Origin: Pseudobdellovibrionaceae bacterium
GTDB lineage: Bacteria; Bdellovibrionota; Bdellovibrionia; Bdellovibrionales; UBA1609
Length of the DNA stretch: 64,000 nt
Direction of reading: 5' to 3'
Assembly (NCBI GenBank): GCA_023898385.1
Contig: CP060220.1
Span: 1,178,001-1,242,000 of the forward strand
Part shown: positions 34,632-43,578 of the stretch, piece after piece
Layout of the letters: every line of letters begins with the position of its first letter
Position numbering within the stretch: position 1 is the first letter of the stretch
Translations under genes and position numbers: made by a program
Notes under the pieces: model-generated
What the model was told of the DNA's origin: nothing
Databases searched by the model: none
What the model saw: only the letters and a program-made list of their open reading frames with translations

Positions 34632-35699
34632 TTATCCTTTTTTATTGTTCTTTCGTTTAGCTATAGTGCTGGGTAGTTTATTAGGCATATACTTAAGATA
34701 GGGTGATCGCCGTATTGCGCTCTTGTCCATCTTAGCGTATTGCTTATTTACTTTGTTTTGTTCAGCCACATAGCTTGGTAGTTTTTCGGGCGTTTTCGTT
34801 AAGCCTGGATTTTCTCGAATGGCCTGATTATCAGCTCGTGTTCTTCTTATGCTGTTAAGTCTTTGCAGAGCCTGTCCAGGTGTAGCTCGTGCACTTTGAT
34901 TCAGTTTTTTCACAGGAGCAGATGCCGCTATCTTTGAAGCTCCTAACATGACAGCACCTGTTGCAGCTCCGCCGACTTTGGAGGCGGCATTGGCAAAACC
35001 GCCGCTAAAGAGCATATTGGAAATAATGGGAGTAAAAAGTAATGAACCTGCTAACATAAGGTTAAACAAGATAATCGTGAGGAAATCCACATTTTGACCG
35101 AGCTTTTCCAAATCCATTAAAGCTGCACTCCATAGAAGGGTGGCAAGAACACTCCAAATGATTTTCCATGAGGCCACCTTTAGAATCGAGGTGTAAACCC
35201 CCTTTGCGGCCCTTTCTGTTTGGGGAAGAACAAAAAGAGCAAAGCAAAGGGGGGAGAAAATATAAAGGAGGGTCCAGGAGTAAAAATAAATGGCTTCAGA
35301 GACATAAACTGAGATATAGAGTACGAAAAATGCTAAAAATGAAATTACAACTATGGACATTTGTTTTACTGAAGTCCAAGACCATGTAAGAGTATCTAGT
35401 CGATCTCCCATTTTTTCTAAAACGAATTTAAATTCATTAAGCTGGCCAATTTGCCCGCTCAAAGAGTCTGTAACATCTCCCACTATATTTAAAAACTCAG
35501 GAAAGGAGGCCAACATTATTGCTGCAATAAATGAGCGTCCAATAAGTGGACCCACTGACGGAAAACCTCCAATTGAGCTTTTAAAAAACTCTAAAAAAAC
35601 TCCTATACAAATTAACAAGCTCACTGTGGCGTAAAACATATTTTGAAAAATTAAATGAATGGACTTTGCCTCTGTGGATAACCAACTAAAATCTTGCAT
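34632..35699 (-). CDS. VirB6/TrbL-like polytopic membrane protein
   Basis: A 355-aa protein with about six hydrophobic helices in the first ~230 residues (for example VISFLAFFVLYISVYVSEAI, LLYIFSPLCFALFVLP) and a basic cytoplasmic tail rich in Arg/Lys/Pro. This matches the VirB6/TrbL group that forms the inner-membrane part of the conjugation channel. Located between VirB5-like and VirB8-like genes. Confidence 0.8.
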   Translation of the reverse strand: MQDFSWLSTEAKSIHLIFQNMFYATVSLLICIGVFLEFFKSSIGGFPSVGPLIGRSFIAAIMLASFPEFLNIVGDVTDSLSGQIGQLNEFKFVLEKMGDRLDTLTWSWTSVKQMSIVVISFLAFFVLYISVYVSEAIYFYSWTLLYIFSPLCFALFVLPQTERAAKGVYTSILKVASWKIIWSVLATLLWSAALMDLEKLGQNVDFLTIILFNLMLAGSLLFTPIISNMLFSGGFANAASKVGGAATGAVMLGASKIAASAPVKKLNQSARATPGQALQRLNSIRRTRADNQAIRENPGLTKTPEKLPSYVAEQNKVNKQYAKMDKSAIRRSPYLKYMPNKLPSTIAKRKNNKKG

Positions 35700-35700
35700 C

Positions 35701-36402
35701 TTAAAACCTCGGTGTTTTGTATTGGGGTTTATATTGCTTCATATTGGCTTTAAGCTTTTTTGCAGAGTCTAGGAAAAAACGAGTTTCCTCCTTGTCTTTT
35801 TTATTTTTTAAAGCACTATTTTGCGCTTGCAGCTTTAATATCGCCGATTGAGTTCTTAAGTTTTGGTTTTGAACATGAAGCCCAACTCCAACACCTTGGG
35901 CGGTCAGTCTTGCAGCTCCCTTGGGGGAGGCCCTTAAACTTTGTGATTTGATGCTTTCGCCAATACGGTCAATATGCTTGGAGTGTTTAGCAAGCTTGTT
36001 ATACATGATGATCGCCTCCACAATACTCCGATCTAAATGACCTTGTGCCATCGCATCTTTCGAGTTTACGGCATGGCCATAAATCTCTTCTGCTTTCCTA
36101 AAGGCCTGTTGGTAGTTGTTCCAATCTTTGTAAATTTCCAGCTCTGTATCGGGATACACCGTTCTGACGAGATTAAGAACTTCAGTAAGCCCTCTATTAA
36201 TATCTCGAATTAGACCCAGATTACTTCTTGCCGTTCCCACTATTTCTTTGAGGCGAATGAGTTGTTGAATGGCATTGGACAAAATTTGGGTAAGTACTAC
36301 AACATCGCCACCAAATAAATCAGCTTTGGCAGACTTTGGAGAGGGGATTATTGTAAGTGAAAGAACCAGGATGAATGTTGTTGTCTTTTTTATTACTTTC
36401 AT
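35701..36402 (-). CDS. VirB5/TrbJ-like exported protein
   Basis: A 233-aa protein with signal peptide (~1-27, ending AKA-D) and long amphipathic helices (LTQILSNAIQQLIRLKEIVG; YQQAFRKAEEIYGHAVNSKD), the pattern of VirB5/TrbJ proteins that localise to the pilus or help mating contact. Overlaps the VirB4 gene by four bases. Confidence 0.72.
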   Translation of the reverse strand: MKVIKKTTTFILVLSLTIIPSPKSAKADLFGGDVVVLTQILSNAIQQLIRLKEIVGTARSNLGLIRDINRGLTEVLNLVRTVYPDTELEIYKDWNNYQQAFRKAEEIYGHAVNSKDAMAQGHLDRSIVEAIIMYNKLAKHSKHIDRIGESIKSQSLRASPKGAARLTAQGVGVGLHVQNQNLRTQSAILKLQAQNSALKNKKDKEETRFFLDSAKKLKANMKQYKPQYKTPRF

Positions 36403-38792
36403 GATGATGCCCCCTGTGGATAGCTCTCTGCCAAAGTAAAAATCAAATCCATTTGATCAATTTCGCCGAGTTCTTGCTTTTTATTTTCCATGAGTGTTAG
36501 ATCTTTAGGGTCTGTGGTAGCAAGCCAATACTCTTCAGGTGTACTTTCAATGGCCACTACTGATTTTTGATCTTCACACATTAAAAAGGCTTCAGAATAA
36601 ACACCTTTTTCTTGGTGTAGAGATGAGATTAGACCAACTTCAGCATCATTAAGCTCTAAAACACTTCGGAGTCTTTCCTTGTCAGCTCCTTTTTGTCTTA
36701 AAATCCACTTAATAGAGGAGTTCGTCATAATGGCGGAAGAAACAGAGCTTTTGGCAAAGTCATCAATATTTTGTGATATGGCAATACAGCTCATAAAATA
36801 TTTACGACAAGTTCTAAAAATAGAGCCAATAAAGCTCGCACCTTCACCCTCAAGTAAGGCCCAACATTCATCAAAAACCAAAAACTTCATTCTCGATCTC
36901 TCTTTTTGAGAGCTTCTAAGAACCATATCTGATATGATGAGCAAACAAGACTTTTGAAGATCTGGATAGGCTTCAAGCCCTTTAAGATCAAAACATACAA
37001 TTGAACGGTTGAAATCGACATTGGTTGGACGATCTAGCAATCTTCCATAGGGAGTGTTTCCACACCATGTGGATAAGATTTTTCCTAATCTGACAATTTC
37101 TTTGTTGTTATGTTTGAGTAATAGATCTCTTAAATGTGAGAGTTTTGGCTGTTCAAAGTTTTCGTAAACATCTAAAATTGTCTCTTCTAACTCTGATCTC
37201 TCAAGCTTTTTTAAATTGTTGTCAGTTTCTTCCTTGGTCATGCTCTCAATAAGAGCTAATAGGAACTTAACTTTTTCACTAGAAGGCGTCACCTCTCCCG
37301 GCAAAAGATCAAAAGGATTAATCGCCAAGTCTGAATCTACACCTAAAGGAATGTATTGCCCTGATAAATTGTCACAGGTTTTTTTATAAGAACCACCAAT
37401 ATCCACAATAAAAACAAGTGGGTCTTCTTTTAGCATTTGAATAAGCAATAGATTGGTTAAGAAACTTTTCCCTGAGCCTGACCCTCCCGAAACAATTTGA
37501 TTGGCATTGGTTAGAGCTCTAGAAAAGGGGTTAAACTTTACTAAGCTTCCCACCCGAGATCTTAAAAGAATCTTGGCCTCCTGGTGGCCTGTCCAAGGTC
37601 CATAAAGTGGCAATAAATCAGCAAGATTAGAGCTTTTAATCCTCTTTGTGCGCTCCTTTACATTGGCATTTGGAAATGCGAGTTCTGAATAAATATCAAA
37701 GGCCGCAATGGTTTCTTCCATGGCCTCAGCACCACTTAGCTCCCGAATGGTCATAAGAGTTTGAGCGACTTGATCTTCCAGATCATCTAATGAAGTTGAA
37801 CGCAGAACCACATTCAGTCCGAAATGAAATATTTTTTCACCTTGAGAAATCAGTTCAGAAACTAACCCTTCTAAATCTTCAAGCTTTGCCTCACTTTCAA
37901 TGTCTGAAACGCCACTTTGTTTTCCATAAACCATAGAAAAGGCAAGCCGCCTTTGAGTTTGGAGACTTTCTATTTCCTTTTGCTGATCTGGCACTTGAAT
38001 TGAAACGTACAGCTTTGAATCAAAAGGCAATGATCTTAAACAACTGGACATGGTTGAGAAAGTTTGACCAGGCAAAGTTTTTAAAGACAAAACCTTATAA
38101 TGCATTTTACCCAAAGAGAAATGATCTACGGCTACAACTACATCTGTAAATAATATTGAGTTTCTAATGTCAGATGGGTCATAAGATTCAAATTCAACTT
38201 TTCTTAGGGGGTTCCATTCATCATAAAGATACCTAACTACTTCTTTTGATTTAAAACTTTCTACCTGAAAGCCTAGGTTTAAAAACGAAGCCATTAAATC
38301 ATCTTTAATTCGAACACATTTTTTAATTTCAATTTGCAAGTTGTTTTCAGTTAAATTTGGAAATTCATTTGTTTTTGAAAACAAACCTGTTTTTGAAATT
38401 AAATTGGATGATAGTTTTTTTCGCACTATAACTTTAAGTCTATGAACGGGAAGTTGCCCCTTAGAATCAAGAACCTCTAGATTTTCACTTCTTCTTAAAG
38501 CTAAATTGCGAATATTTTTATCTTCACATTTTAATGCGAGGTTTTTGTTTTCTAGAATCACTCTATCATTCCCGGACTCAATACACTGAATGAACTGTAG
38601 ATTTATCCCTGATGGGAGTGCATTTAAAAGCCCCGTTACTCTTTCATGAATATCGTTAAGTCCTCCCTCATCAAAACAACTCACATCTAAAGGTATCAGT
38701 TCAAGACAGAATCCCAGACTTCCATCCTTAAAAATGATAAAGTCATCTTCCATGCCCCAAACTTGTAGTTTATCGGCTAGTGCCATACTCAT
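36399..38792 (-). CDS. virB4: VirB4/TraC-type conjugation ATPase
   Basis: A 797-aa ATPase with Walker A GGSGSGKSFLT near residue 437, Walker B FLVFDECWALLEG near 638 and the N-terminal TraC/VirB4 domain. It is the conserved motor of type IV secretion and pilus assembly. Start ATG at 38792 overlaps the VirB3 stop by four bases (ATGA). Full family length and intact motifs; the strongest single marker that the element is conjugative. Confidence 0.94.
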   Translation of the reverse strand: MSMALADKLQVWGMEDDFIIFKDGSLGFCLELIPLDVSCFDEGGLNDIHERVTGLLNALPSGINLQFIQCIESGNDRVILENKNLALKCEDKNIRNLALRRSENLEVLDSKGQLPVHRLKVIVRKKLSSNLISKTGLFSKTNEFPNLTENNLQIEIKKCVRIKDDLMASFLNLGFQVESFKSKEVVRYLYDEWNPLRKVEFESYDPSDIRNSILFTDVVVAVDHFSLGKMHYKVLSLKTLPGQTFSTMSSCLRSLPFDSKLYVSIQVPDQQKEIESLQTQRRLAFSMVYGKQSGVSDIESEAKLEDLEGLVSELISQGEKIFHFGLNVVLRSTSLDDLEDQVAQTLMTIRELSGAEAMEETIAAFDIYSELAFPNANVKERTKRIKSSNLADLLPLYGPWTGHQEAKILLRSRVGSLVKFNPFSRALTNANQIVSGGSGSGKSFLTNLLLIQMLKEDPLVFIVDIGGSYKKTCDNLSGQYIPLGVDSDLAINPFDLLPGEVTPSSEKVKFLLALIESMTKEETDNNLKKLERSELEETILDVYENFEQPKLSHLRDLLLKHNNKEIVRLGKILSTWCGNTPYGRLLDRPTNVDFNRSIVCFDLKGLEAYPDLQKSCLLIISDMVLRSSQKERSRMKFLVFDECWALLEGEGASFIGSIFRTCRKYFMSCIAISQNIDDFAKSSVSSAIMTNSSIKWILRQKGADKERLRSVLELNDAEVGLISSLHQEKGVYSEAFLMCEDQKSVVAIESTPEEYWLATTDPKDLTLMENKKQELGEIDQMDLIFTLAESYPQGASS

Positions 38793-39109
38793 AAAACCTC
38801 CTGCGACAATTTGGGCGGAAAGGGGTTCGTCTTTGGCTCTTCAAAGGCAGAATAGATGCCTGGTGCGAACTGAAATCTTAACCAGTGGACAATAAAATTT
38901 TCGGGTTTACCTTTTTTCCCGTATCTTAAAAGTAGTGCAAGTAGTGTTGGTGGAAGCCAAACCAAGAGTAATTTCTGATCTGTTTTTCCAAAAAATAAAT
39001 TCAAGACGGCAAGAAGAATAAAAACTAAAAGTATATCGCCCATTTCAAATCCGAAAATCTTTGTTTTTTTATCTAAACATTTGCTGACAGATGTTGTCGT
39101 TAAACTCAT
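38789..39109 (-). CDS. VirB3/TraL-like membrane protein
   Basis: A 106-aa protein with two hydrophobic helices (GDILLVFILLAVLNLFF; LLLVWLPPTLLALLL) and the VirB3-type tail FIVHWLRFQFAPGIY. The start at 39109 is chosen because GGAGGATATTTA precedes it; a frame eight codons longer has no such site. Directly before VirB4, as in most systems. Confidence 0.82.
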   Translation of the reverse strand: MSLTTTSVSKCLDKKTKIFGFEMGDILLVFILLAVLNLFFGKTDQKLLLVWLPPTLLALLLRYGKKGKPENFIVHWLRFQFAPGIYSAFEEPKTNPFPPKLSQEVL

Positions 39110-39122
39110 TAAATATCCTCCT

Positions 39123-39407
39123 TTAGTTAACAAGACCTCTAATAAAGCTCACAATAGAAGGGGCTCCAAAGCCGACAATGGCACCAATGATCGCTAGAGT
39201 AAGATGTTGTCTGGCATTTTGATTCCCCATGAGAAAACTAAAACCCGCGATGATAAGACCTATAATTGCCAGTACAGGTAATATAGTTCCTATAAACTTC
39301 TGTTGAATGGCATTGAGCGTGGATTCAACACTAGCAAGGGCCAATTCCGGGAAGATGAGTGCCATTAAAATTAGTACTGTAGGTAAAATATATTTTTTAT
39401 TTTTCAT
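39123..39407 (-). CDS. VirB2/TrbC-like pilin
   Basis: A 94-aa protein with a long signal peptide (cleavage around ALASVES), then two hydrophobic helices separated by a short polar loop GNQNARQH, the layout of VirB2/TrbC conjugative pilins. Mature size ~69 aa. Start overlaps by one base the stop of the preceding small gene (TAATG). Confidence 0.82.
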   Translation of the reverse strand: MKNKKYILPTVLILMALIFPELALASVESTLNAIQQKFIGTILPVLAIIGLIIAGFSFLMGNQNARQHLTLAIIGAIVGFGAPSIVSFIRGLVN

Positions 39408-39577
39408 TAATTTATCTCCTTTTGATTCTTAGCTATTGCTTTTAAATAATTGGTAAGCTTGACAATTTTTTTAGTTTTTCCACGAAGTCTATTATTTTTT
39501 TGACGTTCCTTTTTGGAAACGACTTCAACAAGGTCTTCCAGATGTTTTATAAGAATTATCCGTGATGTGTTTTCCAT
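39407..39577 (-). CDS. Small basic protein, 56 aa, upstream of the pilin gene
   Basis: A complete short frame reading MENTSRIILIKHLEDLVEVV... and ending ...AIAKNQKEIN. GCGAGG lies upstream of the ATG. Its stop and the pilin start share one base (TAATG), and its own start shares one base with the stop of the gene before it, so the chain is translationally coupled and likely real despite its size. Lys/Arg-rich middle (KKERQKNNRLRGKTKK); no known family. Confidence 0.6.
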   Translation of the reverse strand: MENTSRIILIKHLEDLVEVVSKKERQKNNRLRGKTKKIVKLTNYLKAIAKNQKEIN

Positions 39578-39717
39578 TACAACCTCGCTTCCAAGGCCAA
39601 AAGATGACCTTCAATGATGGCAAAAAGATCAATCAATTTTTCATTTGAAGTGATTTCATCTATTGAAAGTGTGGCAAACCAATCTCGAACTAATTCTTTT
39701 ATTTTTCGAATTTCCAT
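39577..39717 (-). CDS. Small acidic/helical protein, 46 aa
   Basis: A short frame MEIRKIKELVRDWFATLSID... ending ...GHLLALEARL, preceded by AAGGAG at good spacing and coupled by TAATG to the next small gene. Predicted to be mostly helical with no motif I recognise. Its placement at the head of the transfer operon suggests a regulatory or assembly role, but the function is unknown. Confidence 0.6.
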   Translation of the reverse strand: MEIRKIKELVRDWFATLSIDEITSNEKLIDLFAIIEGHLLALEARL

Positions 39718-39729
39718 AAATATTTCTCC

Positions 39730-39876
39730 TTACAAAAAATAATTAGGGTATTGATAAAAATGTTTGTTAAAGGCTTCTCTTTTAAGCCGTTCGATTTCTT
39801 TTTGGCGGATGTAGTGATCCACTTCTTTTGGCTTAAAGAGTGCTTTAAATTTTTTGATGAGTTTTAAAATTTTCAT
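39730..39876 (-). CDS. Small basic protein, 48 aa, first gene of the transfer operon
   Basis: Reads MKILKLIKKFKALFKPKEVD... with a cluster of Lys at the N-terminus and an aromatic end (FYQYPNYFL). The ATG at 39876 has GAAGGAGG directly upstream, a near-perfect ribosome site; a longer frame starting at 39915 would extend into the sigma-54 promoter. First coding region after that promoter. No family recognised. Confidence 0.6.
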   Translation of the reverse strand: MKILKLIKKFKALFKPKEVDHYIRQKEIERLKREAFNKHFYQYPNYFL

Positions 39877-39910
39877 TCGACCTCCTTCAGGTTCATGTGG
39901 AGGTACTAAA

Positions 39911-39925
39911 GCCAAAACCAGACCA
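39911..39925 (-). promoter_or_regulatory. Sigma-54-type promoter of the transfer operon
   Basis: On the minus strand TGGTCTGGTTTTGGC has the invariant -24 GG and -12 GC with exactly ten bases between, as in the consensus TGGCACG-N4-TTGC. The -24 half is less perfect than in the site at 53585. It lies 35 bases before the first small gene and ~55 bases downstream of the GACGA-N4-TCGTC palindrome. With a sigma-54 activator encoded on the same element, this is probably the transfer promoter. Confidence 0.6.
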
Positions 39926-39973
39926 AACTTCGCATCTAGGTAAGTTTATGAATTTAAAGAGGAATTTTGTTTT

Positions 39974-40023
39974 GACGAGGGATCGTCTAAATTGAAATTA
40001 AGAAAAAACGACGATTGTTCATC
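39974..40023. promoter_or_regulatory. Activator-site palindromes before the transfer operon
   Basis: GACGAGGGATCGTC (39974-39987) is a perfect GACGA-N4-TCGTC inverted repeat; GACGATTGTTCATC (40010-40023) is the same with one mismatch. The identical architecture occurs three times before the sigma-54 activator gene at 53.7-53.9 kb. Six-base arms with a four-base spacer resemble binding sites of Fis-type HTH enhancer proteins. Likely upstream activating sequences. Confidence 0.62.
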
Positions 40024-40099
40024 AAAAAAATGAAGTTCTTGTTTAATTTTGATGGTTTAGGTGGTGATGAAAGTTCGACAGTTAAAAACTTTATGTTTT

Positions 40100-41137
40100 T
40101 TAATTTGAGTCTCTATGACACCTTTTTATCTTATCTACTTTAATGCATTTTATTGGCTGTGAGTTTAATTTGTTTCTAACAATTTTCGCGGCTTTCATAC
40201 CATACTCATCAGCCTCTCTATCTTCCTCATCTCCTTGCCAGACAGTTTCATATCCCCAGCTAAGGAGATTGTCTCTTACTGAAGAGTTAAACAAGATTCC
40301 GCGGGAAAAATAATTCCAAAAATGATAAGTAGTACCCGGAGCATCGTAAGTGTTTTCAATAACAGGTTTGACTCTGCTGGCTAACATAGAAGCTCCTGGC
40401 CGATCAATCTGGGATTCCCAAGATGACATTAGAGAGATTATTCCTAGTGCGGTCCAAGCATCGCCATAAATTTTATAGGCCAGATCGAATAATTCTATTT
40501 GAGTTAAAGAAGAGCGAGGTAATTTAGCTAACTCTAAAAAAAGTGGTGTAGCTAAATGTGTGTAATGATAACCATACTTCAGTATCTCGGTGTTACCAAA
40601 AGCTCCTCCGGCAATTGTGCCTGGGGAGCTAGCTCCATAACTGTCTATAATACGTTTTTTACAATTGTTACGTGGAATCTCTAAATTTTCTACTTTCTCT
40701 AAATACGGAGTTATTAAATCAATCAGGCTATCTTCACTCAAGTCAACAAGATTCAAAGGAATATCACCACAGTAACCATCTTTAACATCATCTCTTAGTA
40801 GACCGACTTCTTTACCCTTCCAGAGGTATGCTCCATATAAGTTTTCTACTGAAGTGGGCGGATTTAAATCTTCCGGAATAAAGGGAATTTGTGTCCAGTA
40901 ATCAGTTTTTCGAATAATTGGGTTGTCTTGAAGTTTTTCAAAAACAGGTAGTATGGGTACTGAGTTTAGTCTTTGTTGCATTATTTTTGCTTTATCTTCA
41001 TAAGTCTGATTATTGAGTTCTCGCCCTAAATATTCCCCGACATGCTTTGCAAAAGTATGAACATCAAACTCCTGTGAAAAGGCCTTTGCTGTCCAGAACA
41101 TTAATGTTATTGTAATAACTAACCAAATTTTATTCAT
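40100..41137 (-). CDS. Exported protein of unknown function
   Basis: A 345-aa protein with a signal peptide (~1-21, ending AFS-Q) and no recognised domain. The mature part is mostly helical, with a GYCGDIPLN segment, the Gly-rich GTIAGGAFGN, an EEDREADEYGMKAA segment near the end and a pair of cysteines at the C-terminus (IKCIKVDKIKRCH). The E-D-R-E-A-D stretch resembles the third-ligand helix of some metallopeptidases but no HExxH is present. Last gene of the cargo array; its end abuts the transfer-operon control region. Confidence 0.6.
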   Translation of the reverse strand: MNKIWLVITITLMFWTAKAFSQEFDVHTFAKHVGEYLGRELNNQTYEDKAKIMQQRLNSVPILPVFEKLQDNPIIRKTDYWTQIPFIPEDLNPPTSVENLYGAYLWKGKEVGLLRDDVKDGYCGDIPLNLVDLSEDSLIDLITPYLEKVENLEIPRNNCKKRIIDSYGASSPGTIAGGAFGNTEILKYGYHYTHLATPLFLELAKLPRSSLTQIELFDLAYKIYGDAWTALGIISLMSSWESQIDRPGASMLASRVKPVIENTYDAPGTTYHFWNYFSRGILFNSSVRDNLLSWGYETVWQGDEEDREADEYGMKAAKIVRNKLNSQPIKCIKVDKIKRCHRDSN

Positions 41138-41279
41138 TTTTTCCTCGTCTCAAAGTGAGACAGTTGTCAAAATTCTATACATCAACAATTCGTAAAAACC
41201 TCTTATAATCAAGGATATACAAGGGGCATTCCGAACAAATTCAACATATTGGATTACGATGCAAAAACAGAACCAATTT

Positions 41280-41873
41280 TCATAGTGATTTATAGTAAAT
41301 TGATCTACTAGCTTCAGGGGTGGATAGCCAATGATCTTCCAGTCGTTCAAATCCAGAATCAATAAACTCTTCAGTAAGACCTGGCCACAATACGGCATCA
41401 CCATGTTTTTCGAGGGCAGTTTTATCAAAAGGATAACCCTCAATACCAGACCAGCCTAGCTTTCTTCCATAATCAGATAATGCTTTTAAAATTTCAACGG
41501 TACGATTCTGACCTCTATGCTTTGGGAACGTGTTAAAACACATAATGCCAGCAGTGCTTTCAGCTTTTTCACCAAGCTTTAAAATTCTTTTCCATGCCCA
41601 AAAAAATTGAGGTATTGGGCCAACTGAGATCCACGCGATTGGATCGTCGTTCTCATAGGCGATTACCCCTACATGAAACCCATTTTCAACTTTAGATAAA
41701 ATGCAATTGCGAAATTTTTCTGGGTTCTTCTTTTTTTCTTCATCGTATTTTTCCATGCTTTCTGGCTTAATATGCCACCAAGAGCAATAACATGGCTTTT
41801 CCTTGTCTAGAGTTGTGACAGTTTCATAATCAGAAAAATTATTTTTATCTAAGCGTTTAATTTCGATTCCCAT
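41280..41873 (-). CDS. GNAT-like acetyltransferase, CYCSWW type
   Basis: A 197-aa protein of the group with an N-terminal CYCSWW motif and a degenerate GNAT fold (IAWISVGP; FNTFPKHRGQNRTVEILKAL, equivalent of the acetyl-CoA loop R/Q-x-x-G). Predicted to transfer an acetyl group from acetyl-CoA to an amine; the acceptor is unknown. Shares one base with the previous gene (stop/start junction), typical for this cargo array. Confidence 0.72.
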   Translation of the reverse strand: MGIEIKRLDKNNFSDYETVTTLDKEKPCYCSWWHIKPESMEKYDEEKKKNPEKFRNCILSKVENGFHVGVIAYENDDPIAWISVGPIPQFFWAWKRILKLGEKAESTAGIMCFNTFPKHRGQNRTVEILKALSDYGRKLGWSGIEGYPFDKTALEKHGDAVLWPGLTEEFIDSGFERLEDHWLSTPEASRSIYYKSL

Positions 41874-42400
41874 TATAGCGTCCTCATTTTCATAAACTCA
41901 TGCTTCAGTGATCCAAATAATATTTCGTTTTCAGGTTTTCCATTGATTATGTAGTGCTCTCTCAGCAATCCTTCTCTTCTAAATCCAATCTTATCTAATA
42001 TTTTACAAGAAGGGATATTTTTATCATGTACATAGGCCATAAGTTTTCTGATTGGTGTTTTCTCAAAAACCATTTCAACAAGACTTTCGACGATTATAGA
42101 TCCATAGCCTTGTCCTTGAAACTCTTCCCCAACCCCGTAGCCAATTTCAGCATAATTCATCATTAAGTTGATGTTTTTTAAACTTGCATTGCCTACTAGA
42201 ATTTTGTTTTTTAAAGCAATCCAACGATAAGAAGACTTTTCATTTAAGTTTGAAAGATCACTTTCTTCTCTATTTATATGAATTTTAAGCTCTTCTAGGC
42301 TGAAGTTTTTGACTGGATTATGCTTAATCGTTGATGGCTGCCGTCTCCAGCGTAATACAGTTCCAGCATGTTCTTCTTGGATAGGGTGAAGTTCAATCAT
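41873..42400 (-). CDS. RimJ/RimL-like GNAT acetyltransferase
   Basis: A 175-aa GNAT protein with the acetyl-CoA motif EFQGQGYGSIIVESLV (Q/R-x-x-G-x-G), the preceding strand EIGYGVG and a C-terminal FRREGLLREH block, typical of RimJ/RimL-type N-acetyltransferases. Substrate unknown: protein N-termini or small amines such as antibiotics. Overlaps the GFA gene by eight bases. Confidence 0.85.
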   Translation of the reverse strand: MIELHPIQEEHAGTVLRWRRQPSTIKHNPVKNFSLEELKIHINREESDLSNLNEKSSYRWIALKNKILVGNASLKNINLMMNYAEIGYGVGEEFQGQGYGSIIVESLVEMVFEKTPIRKLMAYVHDKNIPSCKILDKIGFRREGLLREHYIINGKPENEILFGSLKHEFMKMRTL

Positions 42401-42785
42401 TTATGCCCCCATTGTGATCCGACGGGTGATTAACTCCATCTTTTACAGGTATTTCCCCCAGCTCAAAAGGGTTAATTCCTTCAAGGCAAGCTACATTAAA
42501 TGCAAACTGATGAGGATTTGATCTTCTTTGATGATGGGTATAAATACCACACTTTGAGCAAAAGTAGTGTTTGGCAGTCATGGTATTAAATTTGTAAAGG
42601 CTCAAACAATCTTCACCTTTAATGACCTTTAAGTTTTCAAGCAATACTGATGCTACAATAGCACCTCTGCGGCGGCACATAGAACAACTGCAACGTCTAA
42701 GATCCTCAAGGCCATCAGGTAGAGTTAGCTCTAACTCTACTGAGCCACAATGACAGGTTGATTTATGAATAGGTTTAATTTCCAT
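42393..42785 (-). CDS. GFA-family zinc protein
   Basis: A 130-aa protein with the cysteine sets of the GFA (glutathione-dependent formaldehyde-activating) family: CHCGSVELEL, CSCSMCRRRG and FCSKCGIYTHH, binding two zinc ions. The family fold is a small beta-barrel; the original activity is debated, so a detoxification role is a guess. Part of the cargo array. Confidence 0.88.
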   Translation of the reverse strand: MEIKPIHKSTCHCGSVELELTLPDGLEDLRRCSCSMCRRRGAIVASVLLENLKVIKGEDCLSLYKFNTMTAKHYFCSKCGIYTHHQRRSNPHQFAFNVACLEGINPFELGEIPVKDGVNHPSDHNGGIND

Positions 42786-42792
42786 AATACTT

Positions 42793-43578
42793 CTATATTC
42801 CCATCTTTTTAATAATCTTTTCAGAAATCTTTCTAGCGGTTCTACCCCAAGCTTTCTCTTTGCCAGAAATATTTGTTACAAATACGTACTCTTTGCTTTC
42901 ATTTTTGTAGTATCCAACAAACCACCCCCAAATTATATTTTTTCCGTCATAATCTGAGCCTGTTTTTCCGCTTATGGCTTTTCCATCTATATTTTTTTTA
43001 ATTATTATTTCTCGAACAATTTTAATATTTCTTTTTGAAAATGGAAGTTGGTTTTTGTAAAGTCGCTCAATGAAGTCCAATTGTTCGTAAGCATTAATTT
43101 TGAGAGGTCCATCTAGCCAAAACCTATCAACAACATTTCCTATGTTGGAGTTTCCGTACCCTGTTTTTTTAACAAGGTCTTGCATTCGAATTGTGCCAAC
43201 TCGTCTTGCTAATTCTTGATAGTAAGGAACAGCAGATACTCGAATAGCCGACTTTAAAGAATGGTCTTTTTCCCAAGCCTTAAAAGGTTGTTTTTTACCA
43301 TCCCAAGGGATAACGAAATTTTTATCTTTAATAACTTTTGTCTCTAAACCAATGAGTGAGTTTAAAATTTTGAATGTGGAATTTGGAGTCCATCTTTTTT
43401 GACATTGTTCTCGATTATATGACTTTATCTCCTTAGACCCGACTTCCTTAATCAAAAAACATCCAGAATAAGGTCCAAATATCTTATCTAAATCTTTAGG
43501 AAGATTATAGGATGCATTTCCCCATATTGAGATTGGACAAAGAAAGATCAAAATATAGAGTGTGCTTCTTAATCTCAT
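42793..43578 (-). CDS. bla: Class D (OXA-type) beta-lactamase
   Basis: A 261-aa exported protein (signal peptide ~1-20) with every class D signature: STFK with nucleophile Ser67 and Lys70; SAV at 115-117; YGN at 141-143; WLDG at 154-157; and KTG at 205-207. It should hydrolyse beta-lactams by a serine mechanism with a carboxylated lysine. Its ATG overlaps a 31-codon remnant upstream (ATGA). Sequence alone does not show which drugs are hydrolysed. A plausible selectable cargo gene of the element. Confidence 0.93.
   Translation of the reverse strand: MRLRSTLYILIFLCPISIWGNASYNLPKDLDKIFGPYSGCFLIKEVGSKEIKSYNREQCQKRWTPNSTFKILNSLIGLETKVIKDKNFVIPWDGKKQPFKAWEKDHSLKSAIRVSAVPYYQELARRVGTIRMQDLVKKTGYGNSNIGNVVDRFWLDGPLKINAYEQLDFIERLYKNQLPFSKRNIKIVREIIIKKNIDGKAISGKTGSDYDGKNIIWGWFVGYYKNESKEYVFVTNISGKEKAWGRTARKISEKIIKKMGI

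Noticed and set aside
40100..41137. Metallopeptidase reading of the 345-aa exported protein from its EEDREADEYGMKAA segment
   Set aside because: No HExxH or other zinc motif is present upstream of this segment.
41147..41161. GTCTCA-AAG-TGAGAC hairpin upstream of the 345-aa exported protein gene
   Set aside because: A six-base stem without T-run in AT-rich DNA; too weak to call as a terminator or operator.
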